Shown here piece by piece: positions 53,301-64,000 of a stretch of 64,000 bases of DNA. Below the pieces are notes generated by a model. It had not been told where the DNA came from, did no database searches, and worked only from the letters and a program-made list of their open reading frames with translations. Made by a program: the position numbers and the translations under genes. How positions within the stretch are numbered: the stretch's first letter is position 1; every line of letters starts with the position of its first letter. Source of the stretch: Lepidodermella squamata (taxonomy: Eukaryota > Gastrotricha); the NCBI GenBank assembly GCA_047495785.1, contig JBLDXI010000032.1, positions 1,984,001 to 2,048,000 of the forward strand. The letters run 5' to 3'.

Positions 53301-56300
53301 ATGGGCCCTTTAAACAGAACATAAATGAAGTAGAAATTATGCGATATTTACACTATTTGGTACGGCAACAAAACTGCAAATTCGCAGAACAGCGAATGCG
53401 ACGAAACAGTAAAAACTTGCTATGTAAAAGAGGCATCGAGTTTCTGCGGTTATGTCGCAAGTTGAGAAATTTGCTGTTTTGTCGCGTATGCTGTTTTGGG
53501 TATTTGCTGTTATGACGGTCTGCTCACTATTTCTGTCACAGAGCCGTATGTACGATGTGCATTTGCTTCTGATCTGAAATTTTCGTCATGTCGCACACTG
53601 GCTGAGGGCTGCCGAGCTGGTGAAGTTACGGTAAGCTTCGCCTAAAAACTTGAATAAAACCATAACATCAAATTGTCTCTTTTCTAGCTTGATCGACTCA
53701 ACGGAAAGAAGCTAATCCTAATTGATCATTGGCAATGCAGATACGGGGTTGGTTTTTAATCGTAAAAAAACTGTTTTTAATTCTTTTTTAATGAAGGGAG
53801 CGCGATGCTGTTGGTCAGCTGATACGGGGTACTACGTTAGCAGAAGGGAGGGATGCGCGGCTAATGCGTTAGACGTAAAAGCGTCTTTTATTAACTAAAA
53901 TTGAAAGCATAGCCTAACCTTTTCCCCGCAGTTTGCCGCCTCTTCGAAGCCTTATCCTGTGACCTATAGAGAAAATCATAATATTGTACTAAAGTATTGC
54001 TCGGACAAGGTGAATTTCTGAATTTTTTCAAATCACGCAACAAGTTTTCAAACTTTATTTTATAGGTCAACTTGAAGCGTTGTATCAATTCTGATGGCAC
54101 GATAGCGACCTGCGTTTTAAACAGTGAATCTTGCCCATCGAAAACGGTATGAAGCTATTTAGATTTCAACGTCATTTTTTCATGTCCTGCCGCAGACTGT
54201 CGGTGGAACGTTTTCGTCTGCTTCCAATTGTTTCCTTCCGGTAAGAAATATTGAAGAATTTCGTGAACATTTATTGACGTTGAGATGGTGGTTAGTCTGG
54301 GTTCAGAAACTGCTATAAAAGCGGCACCGAATATCGCTGCATTTCGATGTCAAGTCAATGTGGCGCGGGTGAAACTGATGTAAGGCTTTGAACCGATAGC
54401 TGCCTGCTCATATTTGTTAATGAACAACAGCGCGGTGTGTTCAACTCTTCGGCAAATTCGGCTGACAATTACCGCAGCTGCGTTCAATTCGGCTTCGTTC
54501 AATGTACCGATCCTTCGACATTTGATGTTACCTGTAATAACCCTGCCGTCGGTAAGAGCAGCATTAACGGTGATTTCAATGGGTTTGAAGCACGATTTTC
54601 CCAGGATGCAAGGAGCCGCTAGTCATGTCCCGGCGTGGTATCTTCTCGACTAGCAACGAGTGTTTCGAGTTGGAGGCAGCATTCATCCAGGTGGCTCCGA
54701 ACCACACTGGCGATCTATACGACTACAACGATGCCGTAACTCAGTGCGCTATTGCCGGAGGCATTGTTGCTTCTGTGCAAACGTCGTTCGCGTTGAAGAG
54801 AGCCAGGGCTCAGATGCCGTACCCGACTGGCGGGGTGGTGAGTGCTCAGCATGCTCCGAATACGACAACCTATCGCGATTTCTTGTGGTCCGATGGCACG
54901 CCGCTTCTCAATTCCATCGATGGCGAGTGGATTTGGGCGATGGGCGAGCCAAGCGCGAATTGTGATTTTCATTTCATGGCTTTTCCTATTGTATACGCTT
55001 GATCCTTTTCAGATAAGGCTCCTTGTACTACATTTTTGTGGGCGTTTTCTAACGAAGGACCAGTGCGACCCCTCATGTACGATATGCCTTGCGGCAGAAC
55101 AATATTCCTGATCCATACTCTGTGCGAGGTTGAGCAGCACATAGTTTGCCCTTCTTTTAAGGTTTCTTGTCTAGAATGCATTACCTTTATTCTTTTTCAG
55201 GGTTATCGTTATTGCTATACCTATGGTCTCAATCGTTTCCGATGCATCAGGAGGCATGTACGCTGTGATCCTGGAGAACTTGACGTTAGCTTTTCCTGGA
55301 ATTTCAGCTCCAACTTCAATATTGAATTTTTCAGTACGGGCTGTTCGTCTCTTCGCCAGATCCTCTTGTAAACAAACAGACTTGCGAGAACTTCGGTTAC
55401 GTGCAGTGCACTGATCCTAACGACAACGATGCTGTATCATGCTCACCACTAACCGTCGGTATGTGACTCTATTGTCAAACGATTCTGATCCCAACTCCCA
55501 AAACTAAGGTTGTGCATCTCCGAAGTACCGATCTTTCGAGAGGATATTCCCCGATGAGACTTCGTGCTTGCAAACTAGGAAGATGTTCCTGATCGCCTAC
55601 CCATCCCCCCTGAAGGGAAACTTTGAACATGTGGAAGATGCGGAGAAGATTTGCGCTAATCAAGGGACCGTAATAGCATCCGTCACTACGTACAAGCAGT
55701 ACACAGATATATCGCCAATTTATACCGGTTTAAGTGAAGCTTGGGTGAGTGCCCGCCATGTTTCGGGCACCGATTACATTTGGTACGACGGTAAAATGGT
55801 CGAAAACATTCTACCTAACGGCGAGCAACTTTGGGGTTCTGGACAGCCGGATGGTATTTTGATTTTTCTATGAAAATTGCGCCACAGCCGTGAATTTTCT
55901 AGATGGCCGTGGTTGCACAAAGTTAACGGGTCCAGGTCAGAGGCTTGATGACGAAGAGTGCGCTCATTTGAGAGTTCAGCCCGCTCTCTGCGAGAAGTAC
56001 ATTAAACCGGCGGCTAACTATCGATTCTGTTACGCTTATGGCCTAACGTTCCATTGTGTTGAAGAATCGTCCTCTTGCGACCGTGGAGAAGCCGACGTGA
56101 GGATTTTCACCCATTTGTTTGCTACTAATTTACTATTGCTCTTAGTTTGGCGTGATTAATGGTACTGGCAATTCCGCTGAAAACTGGCGCCAGTGCCAGG
56201 CATTCGGCTGGATTCAGTGCACTGATCCTAGCGATTCCAGTGTCTCTTGTGTTTTACGCCCGACCGGTAATTCACAATAACAAAAACCATTTTTGTGCTT

Positions 56301-56877
56301 GATCGATTTTTATTTAGGCTGTGCGTCTCCGTTGATTCAGTCCTTTGACAGAATTTTCGACTCTCAAGATCATTGTCAACGTACGACCAAGTTCTATGCT
56401 GTGAAGACGCCTTACCACAGCGGGCCATTTTACAACTTCGACGATGCTAACAAGCACTGCGACAGTGTGGCGAATGGTTACAGTGGCACCGTCGCTTCTG
56501 CCATCACGTCCGTCGAGCAAACTCGCTTGAGAAATTTCATGTCAGCAAACAACGTGACGAGAACATATGTCAGCGCTCGCAAGGGTAATGGAGGCGCCTA
56601 CTGGTGGTACTTGGGTAGCCGCATTTACCCGTTTTCTGACGGAATAATTCAGTGGGGTGAAAATCAGCCCGACGGAGCTGATGGTAGTTCCAATATATAA
56701 AACTAATTGGCTGATGACTAATTGTTTGAACTTTCATCGATAGGTGGTGATGAATGTACGTCCTATGTTTACAGCACTTACGCTGGGCAGACGACGACTT
56801 ACTATCTCAACGACATTAGCTGCAATGATGCTTCGATGACGCAAGCTGTATGCGAGGCCTACAAACTCAATGCTTGA
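50372..56877 (+). CDS. Secreted astacin-EGF-CUB-kringle-lectin protein, paralogue 1 (complete)
   Basis: I can place 28 exons in phase giving 1329 residues. Order: signal peptide (LLYLFLLILFHIEQILS); a very short pro-region; astacin-type domain (WPNPIKYSIDS, HEIGHALGLQDENNRPDRD, IMHA); an EGF-like cysteine module (exon 51802-52058); a CUB-like region; a kringle-like domain (CKISNSGYDYIG to CRNPASANDPFCYV, ending at 52759); several small Cys exons; then three repeats of a Cys module followed by a C-type lectin domain (exons 54605-56877). The zinc site has HExxHxxG and then Asp instead of His, and the Met-turn is MHA instead of MHY, so proteolysis is doubtful. Lectin domains 2 and 3 carry QPD, the galactose-type motif. 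Family knowledge: astacins process matrix and cuticle proteins; lectin tails would target glycans. Paralogue 2 follows 1.1 kb downstream with matching exon phases. The MITE-B copy sits in intron 52760-53541. Confidence 0.88.
52371..52759 (+). other. Kringle-like domain exon (paralogue 1)
   Basis: The end of the CUB-like region and a complete kringle pattern share this exon: CKISNSGYDYIG, then NKKCMAWTSQT, CRNPASANDPFCYV and CLTTDRC. The spacing C-x-YxG-C-x-W-CRNP-xPxCY-C matches kringles. The counterpart in paralogue 2 is exon 59763-60142. Confidence 0.75.
53088..53264. mobile_element. MITE family B, copy 2 (diverged)
   Basis: It shares AATTCCGC, GGGAATTCGCTGCGCATCAT and the mirrored 3' arm with 24895-25074. 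The left end is mutated (CACGGTGGCC) and the right end reads GGCCACCC before a T run. It lies in the intron after the kringle exon of paralogue 1. Confidence 0.88.
53274..53299. repeat. Small hairpin next to MITE-B
   Basis: CGCTCGTAAG and CTTACGAGCG flank a six-base loop. It directly follows the diverged MITE-B end and may be a relic of a nested element. Confidence 0.7.
54605..56877 (+). other. C-type lectin array of paralogue 1
   Basis: Lectin exons start at 54605, 55509 and 56318, each beginning with a split Gly codon then Cys. The lectin tails are at 55013, 55903 and 56744 and contain the DD/ND region (LDDEEC, LNDISC). Between lectins lie module exons starting YRYCYTYG and YRFCYAYG, then exons ending QCTDPNDNDAVSC and QCTDPSDSSVSC. 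Sugar motifs by position: EPS in domain 1, QPD in domains 2 and 3. Confidence 0.85.
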
Positions 56878-58005
56878 ATAATTCTATATATTGATGGCTC
56901 AGAATCAGAAGAGCTTCGCCGCTCACTTCAAAAACATGAAATTACCCAAAATTTGTCAATCGACAACATATTAATGCATAGTCATATGAATGCGAGAAGT
57001 TTATATTTGAAATAATGTCGCATGTAGCTGGCATTGAGCCAGTTGTCTGTCTGATGTTAATGTCTTATTTAAAGTCATCATTAAAAACCGAAAATATATT
57101 TTGGAAAACGCATGGAACTCCATAGTAATAAAATGCTCACGACTTCATTAGAAAATGGCTTTATAATTTGGTGCATATGCAAATGAGGTCACTGATATCT
57201 AATAGTCGAGTATGATCCGAGGAACAGCAGCGATCCACTCATTTGATCGCTTTTTGGGACATTCTAGGGTGAAGAATCTCGTTAGCAATCAACAACCTCT
57301 GCCGCACAAACATATCATCAGCCTGAAACATAACGTCGTCTCGATTCGGCCCAGTTTCAAACATTTTTCGCAATAACTGCTTCCTGGATTTATGGGAACT
57401 TCAAGACTGTTTTGCTTGCAATACGATATCAGTTGCAACATCGTTAACAGCACACACTGGTTATATCGACAATTTTGAATTTGCGTAAGGGTCAGATAGA
57501 TTAGAGACAGACCTGGCGCCTATCAAATGTCCCATTTTATTTCCGGTTTACACAAATGAGTGCTGATCGCTTTTATGTGGTCATTCATTCATAAATGCAT
57601 GCCCCAAATCGAATGAACAACCAATTTGAAATTTGATTGAACATTAATTTTCACGTTAAAATGCCCACGATTCAACACATTCAACACACATTCGGGTAAA
57701 AATTCCAACCATCCCGTCCCGATTTGGAGCAATACCTATACCCACCGTCTGAGGACATGCTGTTTAGAAATAGCTCTAACCTCGAGATTCCGTACAAAAC
57801 ATGATGGTTATAACCTTGTTTCCGCCATCGTTTGCTTGTATCCGGACTCATTGTTCGATATAAAAAATATATCGGCGAAACACGTGCCAATCGACTTTTA
57901 TGGCTGCCAGACTACTAAATATTCACGCGATTAACAAAAAGGTCATGTCTGGTTTTCAAATTTTCAAAGAAAAGAGAAGTCATTTATTTGACTGGTGACA
58001 AAAAG
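56878..58005. other. Intergenic between the astacin-lectin paralogues
   Basis: 1.1 kb, AT-rich. No supported gene; the short minus-strand frame 57681-57890 has no domain. No obvious copy of the promoter region of paralogue 1 was recognised. Confidence 0.5.
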
Positions 58006-61000
58006 ATGAGGTTTTTCGTTGCTGCTTTGATAAATGCGGCCGTTGTCATCCAACTTGGCTTGTGCGAAATAAGGCCCTGGCCTAACCCGATCAAATACTC
58101 CCTGCCGAGCAGTTAGTCATTCTCTATTACTTATTACACAGTCTATATTTTCATGTTTATTCCCGCGATGAAGATGCCCTCGATAGTGAAAAGGAGTCGA
58201 TTCGGGCTGCCACCCGATTTTGGAGCTCAGACACGTGCATTCAGTTCTCAGAGATGGAAACGCTACCCTCTGATCAAAACGGGATCGCTTTCCAAAAGTC
58301 CACTTCCTCGGGGCAAGTTGAAATAAATAATTTCTCATTTAGGATTGAACTTGAATATTAATTTCAGGGAATGCCAGTCTGTTGTAGGAATGACAAGCAC
58401 GGCGGCTCCACAGACAATCACCCTAACTTCTTCGTGTTTAAATGTAGCTTGGTTTTATTTCTCAATTTTGTAAGACTCGATGTCTTTTTGTAGGATCCAG
58501 GCAAGATTGCTCACGAAATCGGTCACGCGCTCGGATTTGTGAGTGAAAATAGGCGGAAAAATTGCAATTTTGTACACCCTCTTTTTGTTTCAGGTAGATG
58601 AAAACAACCGCCCCGACCGCGATACATACATTACAATCGATTTCTCGAATTTGCCATCGTAGTTTTTTATTTTTCTTCTAAAATTTCCTTAATTTTTTTT
58701 ATTTATTTCAGTAGCGCTGCGAGCAAATTTAGTATTAATAACGAGACGGATACTTTCCAGACTCCGTACGACTATGGCTCAATTATGCACGCGTCTCCTC
58801 GTCAGATCGATCGGAAAGGGCAACTGAGTCTGATCGTGACCCCGCGCGATATGACCTATCTCTTTATGATGGGTCAACGGCAGAGAATTTCGCTGAGCGA
58901 CGGAAACAGGGCAGCAATGCACTACTCAACATGCGGCTGTAAGCAAAATCCTAGAGTCTTTGATAAGAATCTCAAAAAATATTTGCCAAAACTAACACCC
59001 CTTGGAATTTCACCAATTTTAGGAATTTTTTCTGTTCATTCCCAATCGGAGAAGCTTCCATGAATATCCCACGTAAAATAAGGCCGATTTTTACTTTGAA
59101 TTTTTTTTATAGCTAATAAAAAACTAGGCTAGGTCAAACGTATTTCGGGAAAAGAGCGAATTTGTGTATCAATTCATAAATTTCGCAGAATTTATTAAAA
59201 CCCGTGGAAATTATGAAATTATCTTCCAGCTGATGGAGACTGTTTTTACCTACAATCCTGCAATCGCGGGTACTTCAACGCTAATTGCTCGGGTTGCACG
59301 TGTCGACCTGGTTTCGACCCAGCCGACTCCTGCACTTCGCCCTTGCCGCTGGACGCTAGCTGTGGGACAACTCAGGAGTTCAAATTAGCCGCGTGTTCAC
59401 GAGGCTCGATTGACTTCCCAACTACACCCTCATCTTGTACCTACAAAGTCGCATCGGTTAGCTGTTTTTTAGCTGAAAAACCTTAAAAAATTGTACTTTC
59501 AATTCTAAAAGACAAACAATGCCGGTCTGATATTTGGCTTCGATTCAAGACCTTTCCGAGGTTTGGAGAACTGCAAAAATACTGCTGGTAAATTAATCGC
59601 CACCTTAATAAACATTTTGACCTAATTTCATGTCCCTTTTATAGAGCTTTGTAATAGCGACAATTATGTTGAGCTGATTCAAGGCGATGTTCAGTTCGGC
59701 AGCAGCCGAAAGTGGAATTTTGAATCAATTATTTTGTAAAAATTAGAAATTTATTTTTTAAGGTTTTGCGCTTGTAGTGTGACAAGTGGCCGAGTTCTTT
59801 CGACCAAATCGAATGAAGTCTACGTTTACTACAAACAATCAGCTGCTTCCTCAAACCGGACTCGCCTGTTCTTCTACACGGCCTGTGAGGGTCTCACGGC
59901 TCCGCAGGTGACTCAAGAGTGTAAAATCAGCAACAGTGGTTATGACTATCGAGGACTGGCTAAGAAGACGATATACGGCAAAAATTGCATGTCTTGGTCG
60001 ACGCAGAAATCTTACGGGCCATACGATTTCCCGCTGGCTAACATTCAGACTGTTGCTTGTAGAAATCCATCATCGGCACCTGATCCTTTCTGCTTTATTG
60101 ACGAAAAAAATACTCAGCCATGCCAAAACACCTTCACATGCGGTAATTAGCATTAAAAAAATTAATTTATTTTAATTTAAATTTAATTTGAAAAATTACG
60201 ATTTTTAATTATTTTATTTAAAATGGATCAGAGCCATATGTCAGGTGTCTAAAATCTCCTTCGAAATTATTCTCGGCATGTCGATCGTTGGGACAGGGCT
60301 GCAAGAGCGGAGAAACTCGGGTAAAATCTCGGCTAAATCTCGGCAAAATTTCCAGCTAATTTGCACTGATTTTCATCGGCGCAGCTCGAGTTATTTGCAA
60401 CGATTAAGCCTCTGGTCTTCATCGACCATGTCGCATGTCGAAACGGTGTAAGTAATTCCAAAGATTTTCGCTTCAATAAATCGTGGGTTATGTTATAGGA
60501 CGCAAGGTGCTGCTTTTCTCCTGCTGATCAATCCTATAAAATTGGCCCCGTTAGAGCCAAATGTCAATCAACTGATTATGATGTGAGTGACCTATTTCTT
60601 TTATCGATGAAATTTTGATGATTTGTTTCGATTTAGATGGGAGTTTTCGCTAAACCGTACCCGGCCGAGTACGAAATTAATCATAATTACGCTCTCGGGA
60701 CCTGCGCGAATAATGTAGGTCAATTCGAAAATTCGAAATTACTATCGATAACTCTCTGCTCAGGTCAATTTGAAACGGTGTGTAAACAAGCAAGGAAATC
60801 CGAAAAGCTGCGTTAAACAATCGGAACAATGCCCACCTGAAACGGTTAGATATTATATTACCTAGTGATTCGGCTTTTATGCATTCCTTTTTATCAGACC
60901 ATGGTAGCTGGTCAATTTTCGTCATATGCCAACTGCATGCTCGGGGTATGAAATTAATGTCACCAAAGTCGAATTTGCTACTAATATTAATTATTTTTAA

Positions 61001-64000
61001 AATTTATAAAATTATTAAAATTATGAGGGATATTTTAATTATTTTAATGCTGCTCTGAATTGTTGTAGGACGCGTTCAAATTTTGCTATTCGGCCTACGA
61101 AAATTTCCGCTGTGTCGATTCGAATAGCCAATGCGCTGCCGGAGAGACTAGCGTAAGCTGAATCCTTATTTATTTCATCACTCTCGAAATCATTGAAAAT
61201 GCGTTAGTATGGAGTGTTCAACTCGTCAGCGAATTTCTTGCAAAACCTTCAAAACTGTAAAAATTTCGGCTATATTCAATGCACAAATCCTAATACCGAT
61301 GAAATCACCTGCGCAAAACGGGCTGACGGTAATTTAACATTTTGAGATTCTATTGAAGCTGGAAATAAATATATAGGCTGCCCTAGCCCTACTGTCAAAT
61401 CGTTCGCTTACATTTTCCCCGACTCGATTTCATGCCTTGAGAAGGAGTAGGTGTTCACGCAAATCACTCCCATCGACCACGAGGGCAATTTTTACGACAC
61501 TAGCGATGACGCTGCCCGGCAGTGTGAACTCTTCGGCGGCAAACTCGCATCCGTTACCTCGGCCCTGCAGCAAGAGTACGCCAGGGCTGTCATGCCCTAC
61601 CCAACTGGAGGAATTGTAAGCGCGCGTCACGTGACTGGGACTCAGCGTGATTTCGTTTGGGGCGACGGTACCAAACTGGAACCGTTCGAAAATGGGGTCA
61701 AGCAATGGAGCAATGGCAACCCGAGTGGCGAAATCGATGGCAACGGTGTTAGTAAGTCCCAGATGTCTTATTATTTTCAAGTATAACCTTGATTCCTGTG
61801 TATAGGCGATGAGTCTTGTACGGTTTATTTATGGGCATCAGTCACGCCTGCAGCTGCGTTCCTAACCGATGATATGTGTTCGGACACTGGCAACGCCCAT
61901 GCATTGTGTGAGACGTTCGAAAACAGGGTACAATATCGATCAAGAAAAATCAATTTTTTTTAATTTTCGAATTATTAAGGGCTTCCGTTTCTGCTATAAA
62001 TATGGCCTCGACTTCAGATGCATCACACGTCTAAGGGCATGCGGCTCGGACGAGACTGATGTAATATTGTGAAAAAAATTTTAAAAATATTCGGCATGCC
62101 CTTATTGTTTCAGTTCGGTATTTTCAAGTCTTCATCGAATTTTTCGCAAAATTTGGCTGATTGCCAAAATTTCGGTTGGGTCCAATGCACTGATCTGTCA
62201 GCTAGCAATGCTATTTCCTGTTCTCCCAGGATAACAGGTTCGATATTAGGAATGAAAAGTCCACCTTGAACTGTCGATTTTTTTCAGGTTGCCAATCGCC
62301 GAAAATTATGTCTTTTTCAAGAATATTCAAGGACGAAGCCAGCTGTTTGAGCGAGATCAAGTTGTTTTTCAGGACTAAATCGATTGCGCACGTCAACGGG
62401 TTCAACGGCGCTAAGGAGGCTGAGAAAGAATGCGCCACGCAAGGAGCTGTTTTAGCGTCTATCACGACGTCGAACCAGCTGGTAGATGCCAGGCTCGCCT
62501 TTCTTACCGGACAGCTAATTTGGGTTAGCGCAAAGCGCGATAATGGCAATAACTACGTCTGGTTAGATGGCACTGCCGTCCAGAGTCCGTTGCCGGGTGG
62601 GCTGGACTTGTTGACGTCGCCGCCTCGTAATAATCATTTTTTATATTATTTCCAATTTTTAATTAAAAAAAAATGTGTTATTTTATAGCAGAGCAAAAAT
62701 TCAAAGCTTGGTTTTCAATTTTCTATTTTTTTTAGCATTGCTGCGCTAACTTGTTCTTGCTCCCTTTTTTGCGCGATTGTCGCGTTAAAATTTGCTCTTC
62801 TGTCGTTTTGCTCCCAAGCCCTTGTGCAAATCGCAAATACCAAAGAACGATTCCTTAGGTATATAATTCCTATATAATTCCTATAATTCCTTTCATTTCA
62901 CTAAAATTAAGACTCTTGAGGCTCTAAATATTTATTCTTTAATTCGAAAATTTGAAAATTAATTGAAATTAATTGAACTTTGAAAAAAAATTAATTTGAA
63001 AATTAAATCAGCCTTCAGTTTTTAATTTTTAATTGAATTTTATTCATGGGTTGTAGAACTGGACTGTACAATAATGGCAGGATCACCTGCAGTACTGGAT
63101 GACCTGAGTTGTTCGGCCGATAATCTTGGTTACGCAATTTGCGAGAAGTACGTCAAGAATACAAACGGCTTCCGTTTCTGCTACCAGTACGGCTTCAAGT
63201 TTCGTTGTATCGAGGCCGAGAACCAATGCGAATCGAATGAGCAAGACGTAAATATGAAAACCTGTTCATCTTGCCCTAAATTCAAGTTTCTATATTAATC
63301 CAACAGTTCGGAGAATTCACCGCTGATGATCGTATGACGAATCTGCAAAATTGCCAGAATTTCGGCTGGATGCAATGCACTGATCCAAATAATAACGATG
63401 CAGTTTCTTGCCCGTTGCGAAGCAATTGTAAGTCTTTAATAGGTCTAAACCTTAGCACCACCCAAAACTTGAGGTTCCAGCACTTCAGTTTAAATCACTA
63501 ATTTTCCTGGTTTTTTTCGAATTTTTCGAATTTTCGTGTTCGATAACCATTCATAAATTATTTTTGTTTCAAGTCTTCGCAGAATGCCAAGCCCCTAAAT
63601 TTCTCTCCTTCGCAAGACTGTTTGGTACTGAGGATTCGTGCCTGAATACTGTCAAAAAGATCAACGGCTATGCCCCCTTATACGGCGGTTACTTCTCCGG
63701 CTTCGACGATGCCACAAAAATGTGCGCAGACAATGGCAGAGCCCTCGCATCGTTGTCAACGTCCTCACAATTGCAACAAGCTAAAACTTACCTTATTTCC
63801 AAGAGCGTACCTCACGGCATAGTTTCAGCTCGTCGCGGGTCTGATGGCAACTTCGCGTGGGCTGACGGCTCGGATTTTCCTGGATCTTACCCTAGCAATC
63901 AGCTTCTATGGGGTTATGGCCAGCCTGACAGTAAGGAATTGTTTACCTCACCTTAAAATCGGAATTAATTTGTCAATTTTCTTTCCTAATAGACGAAGGA
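58006..64000 (+). CDS. Secreted astacin-EGF-CUB-kringle-lectin protein, paralogue 2 (runs off right edge)
   Basis: Exons match paralogue 1 one for one and in phase except near the start, where the first two exons of paralogue 1 correspond to one exon here (58006-58111). The signal peptide LINAAVVIQLGLC runs almost straight into RPWPNPIKYS with no pro-region. The astacin-type site is HEIGHALGFVDENNRPDRD with SIMHA. EGF-like, CUB-like and kringle-like (CRNPSSAPDPFCF) parts follow, then Cys exons, then lectin domains at 61377, about 62287 and 63580 with modules between (GFRFCYKYGLDFRC, QCTDPNNNDAVSC). The second intron uses a GC donor (GGGCAAGT at 58311). An in-frame TAG at 61448-61450 interrupts the first lectin domain, so this copy may be a recent pseudogene, may be truncated, or may contain a sequence error. 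Lectin 3 has LWGYGQPD; the final tail exon lies beyond the window. Confidence 0.85.
61448..61450 (+). other. In-frame amber codon in lectin domain 1 of paralogue 2
   Basis: The exon beginning at 61377 reads SISCLEKE, stop, VFTQITPIDHEGNF. Alignment with paralogue 1 (ECFELEAAFIQVAPNH) shows the stop takes the place of one ordinary residue. Skipping it by a cryptic intron from the GT at 61394 would also remove conserved Cys sequence. Confidence 0.85.
62623..63056. other. AT-rich intron within lectin domain 2 of paralogue 2
   Basis: 434 bp from the likely donor after SPP to the acceptor TTGTAG. It is much longer than the corresponding 49-bp intron of paralogue 1 and full of A/T runs. I see no gene or element in it. 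Confidence 0.55.

Noticed and set aside
61394-61450. A 57-bp intron that would remove the in-frame TAG of paralogue 2
   Set aside because: The donor is weak and the removed segment contains residues conserved in all the other lectin domains; left as an alternative only.

Overview
The window is eukaryotic and most likely comes from a nematode. Nearly all introns I could place are 50-65 bp with GT..AG ends, often with a T-rich TTTCAG-type acceptor. The gene content also fits: astacins, C-type lectins, an F-box protein, a catalytically dead M13 peptidase, small secreted low-complexity proteins and many TA-flanked MITEs. The species cannot be named, and another small-intron invertebrate is not excluded. 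Gene models were stitched by hand from reading frame, splice sites and intron phase. Every complete model gives an integral number of codons. The last gene is cut by the window edge and also has an in-frame stop.

Layout. 1-794: 3' end of an unidentified gene. 1288-12704: an 8-exon gene for an N-myristoylated-type DUF4062/NACHT/TPR protein. Its 5.5-kb last intron holds a 7TM receptor gene on the other strand plus transposon debris. 12984-15070: F-box/leucine-rich protein. 15319-16467 (-) and 19414-19938 (+): secreted Gly/Ser and Gly/Gln repeat proteins, with a stand-alone TIR-domain gene at 18457-18944 between them. 20869-29431 (-): a five-exon AC9-type adenylyl cyclase whose large introns carry MULE, LTR-retrotransposon and MITE remnants. 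31235-33386: M13 peptidase-like protein without its zinc site. 34064-36243: SLC36-type amino-acid transporter. 36900-38908 (-): cytochrome-b5-fused front-end desaturase. 40919-41568 (-): secreted Gly-rich protein. 42411-46421 (-): Cys-rich surface protein with an exact 18-unit Trp nonapeptide array. 47410-49904 (-): two paralogous alpha-crystallin-domain genes. 50372-56877 and 58006 to the right edge (+): two tandem paralogues of a large secreted protein built as astacin, EGF-like, CUB-like, kringle-like, Cys modules, then [Cys module + C-type lectin] x3.

The most unusual content is this last pair. They are multidomain lectin-metalloproteases in which the third zinc histidine of the astacin site is Asp and the Met-turn Tyr is Ala. 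A 65-70-residue Cys module, which I do not recognise, precedes every lectin domain. Other genes worth attention are the Trp-nonapeptide protein, the TIR-only protein, the cyclase with a changed adenine-specificity position and the zinc-less M13 protein. No RNA genes, CRISPR arrays or bacterial features were seen.
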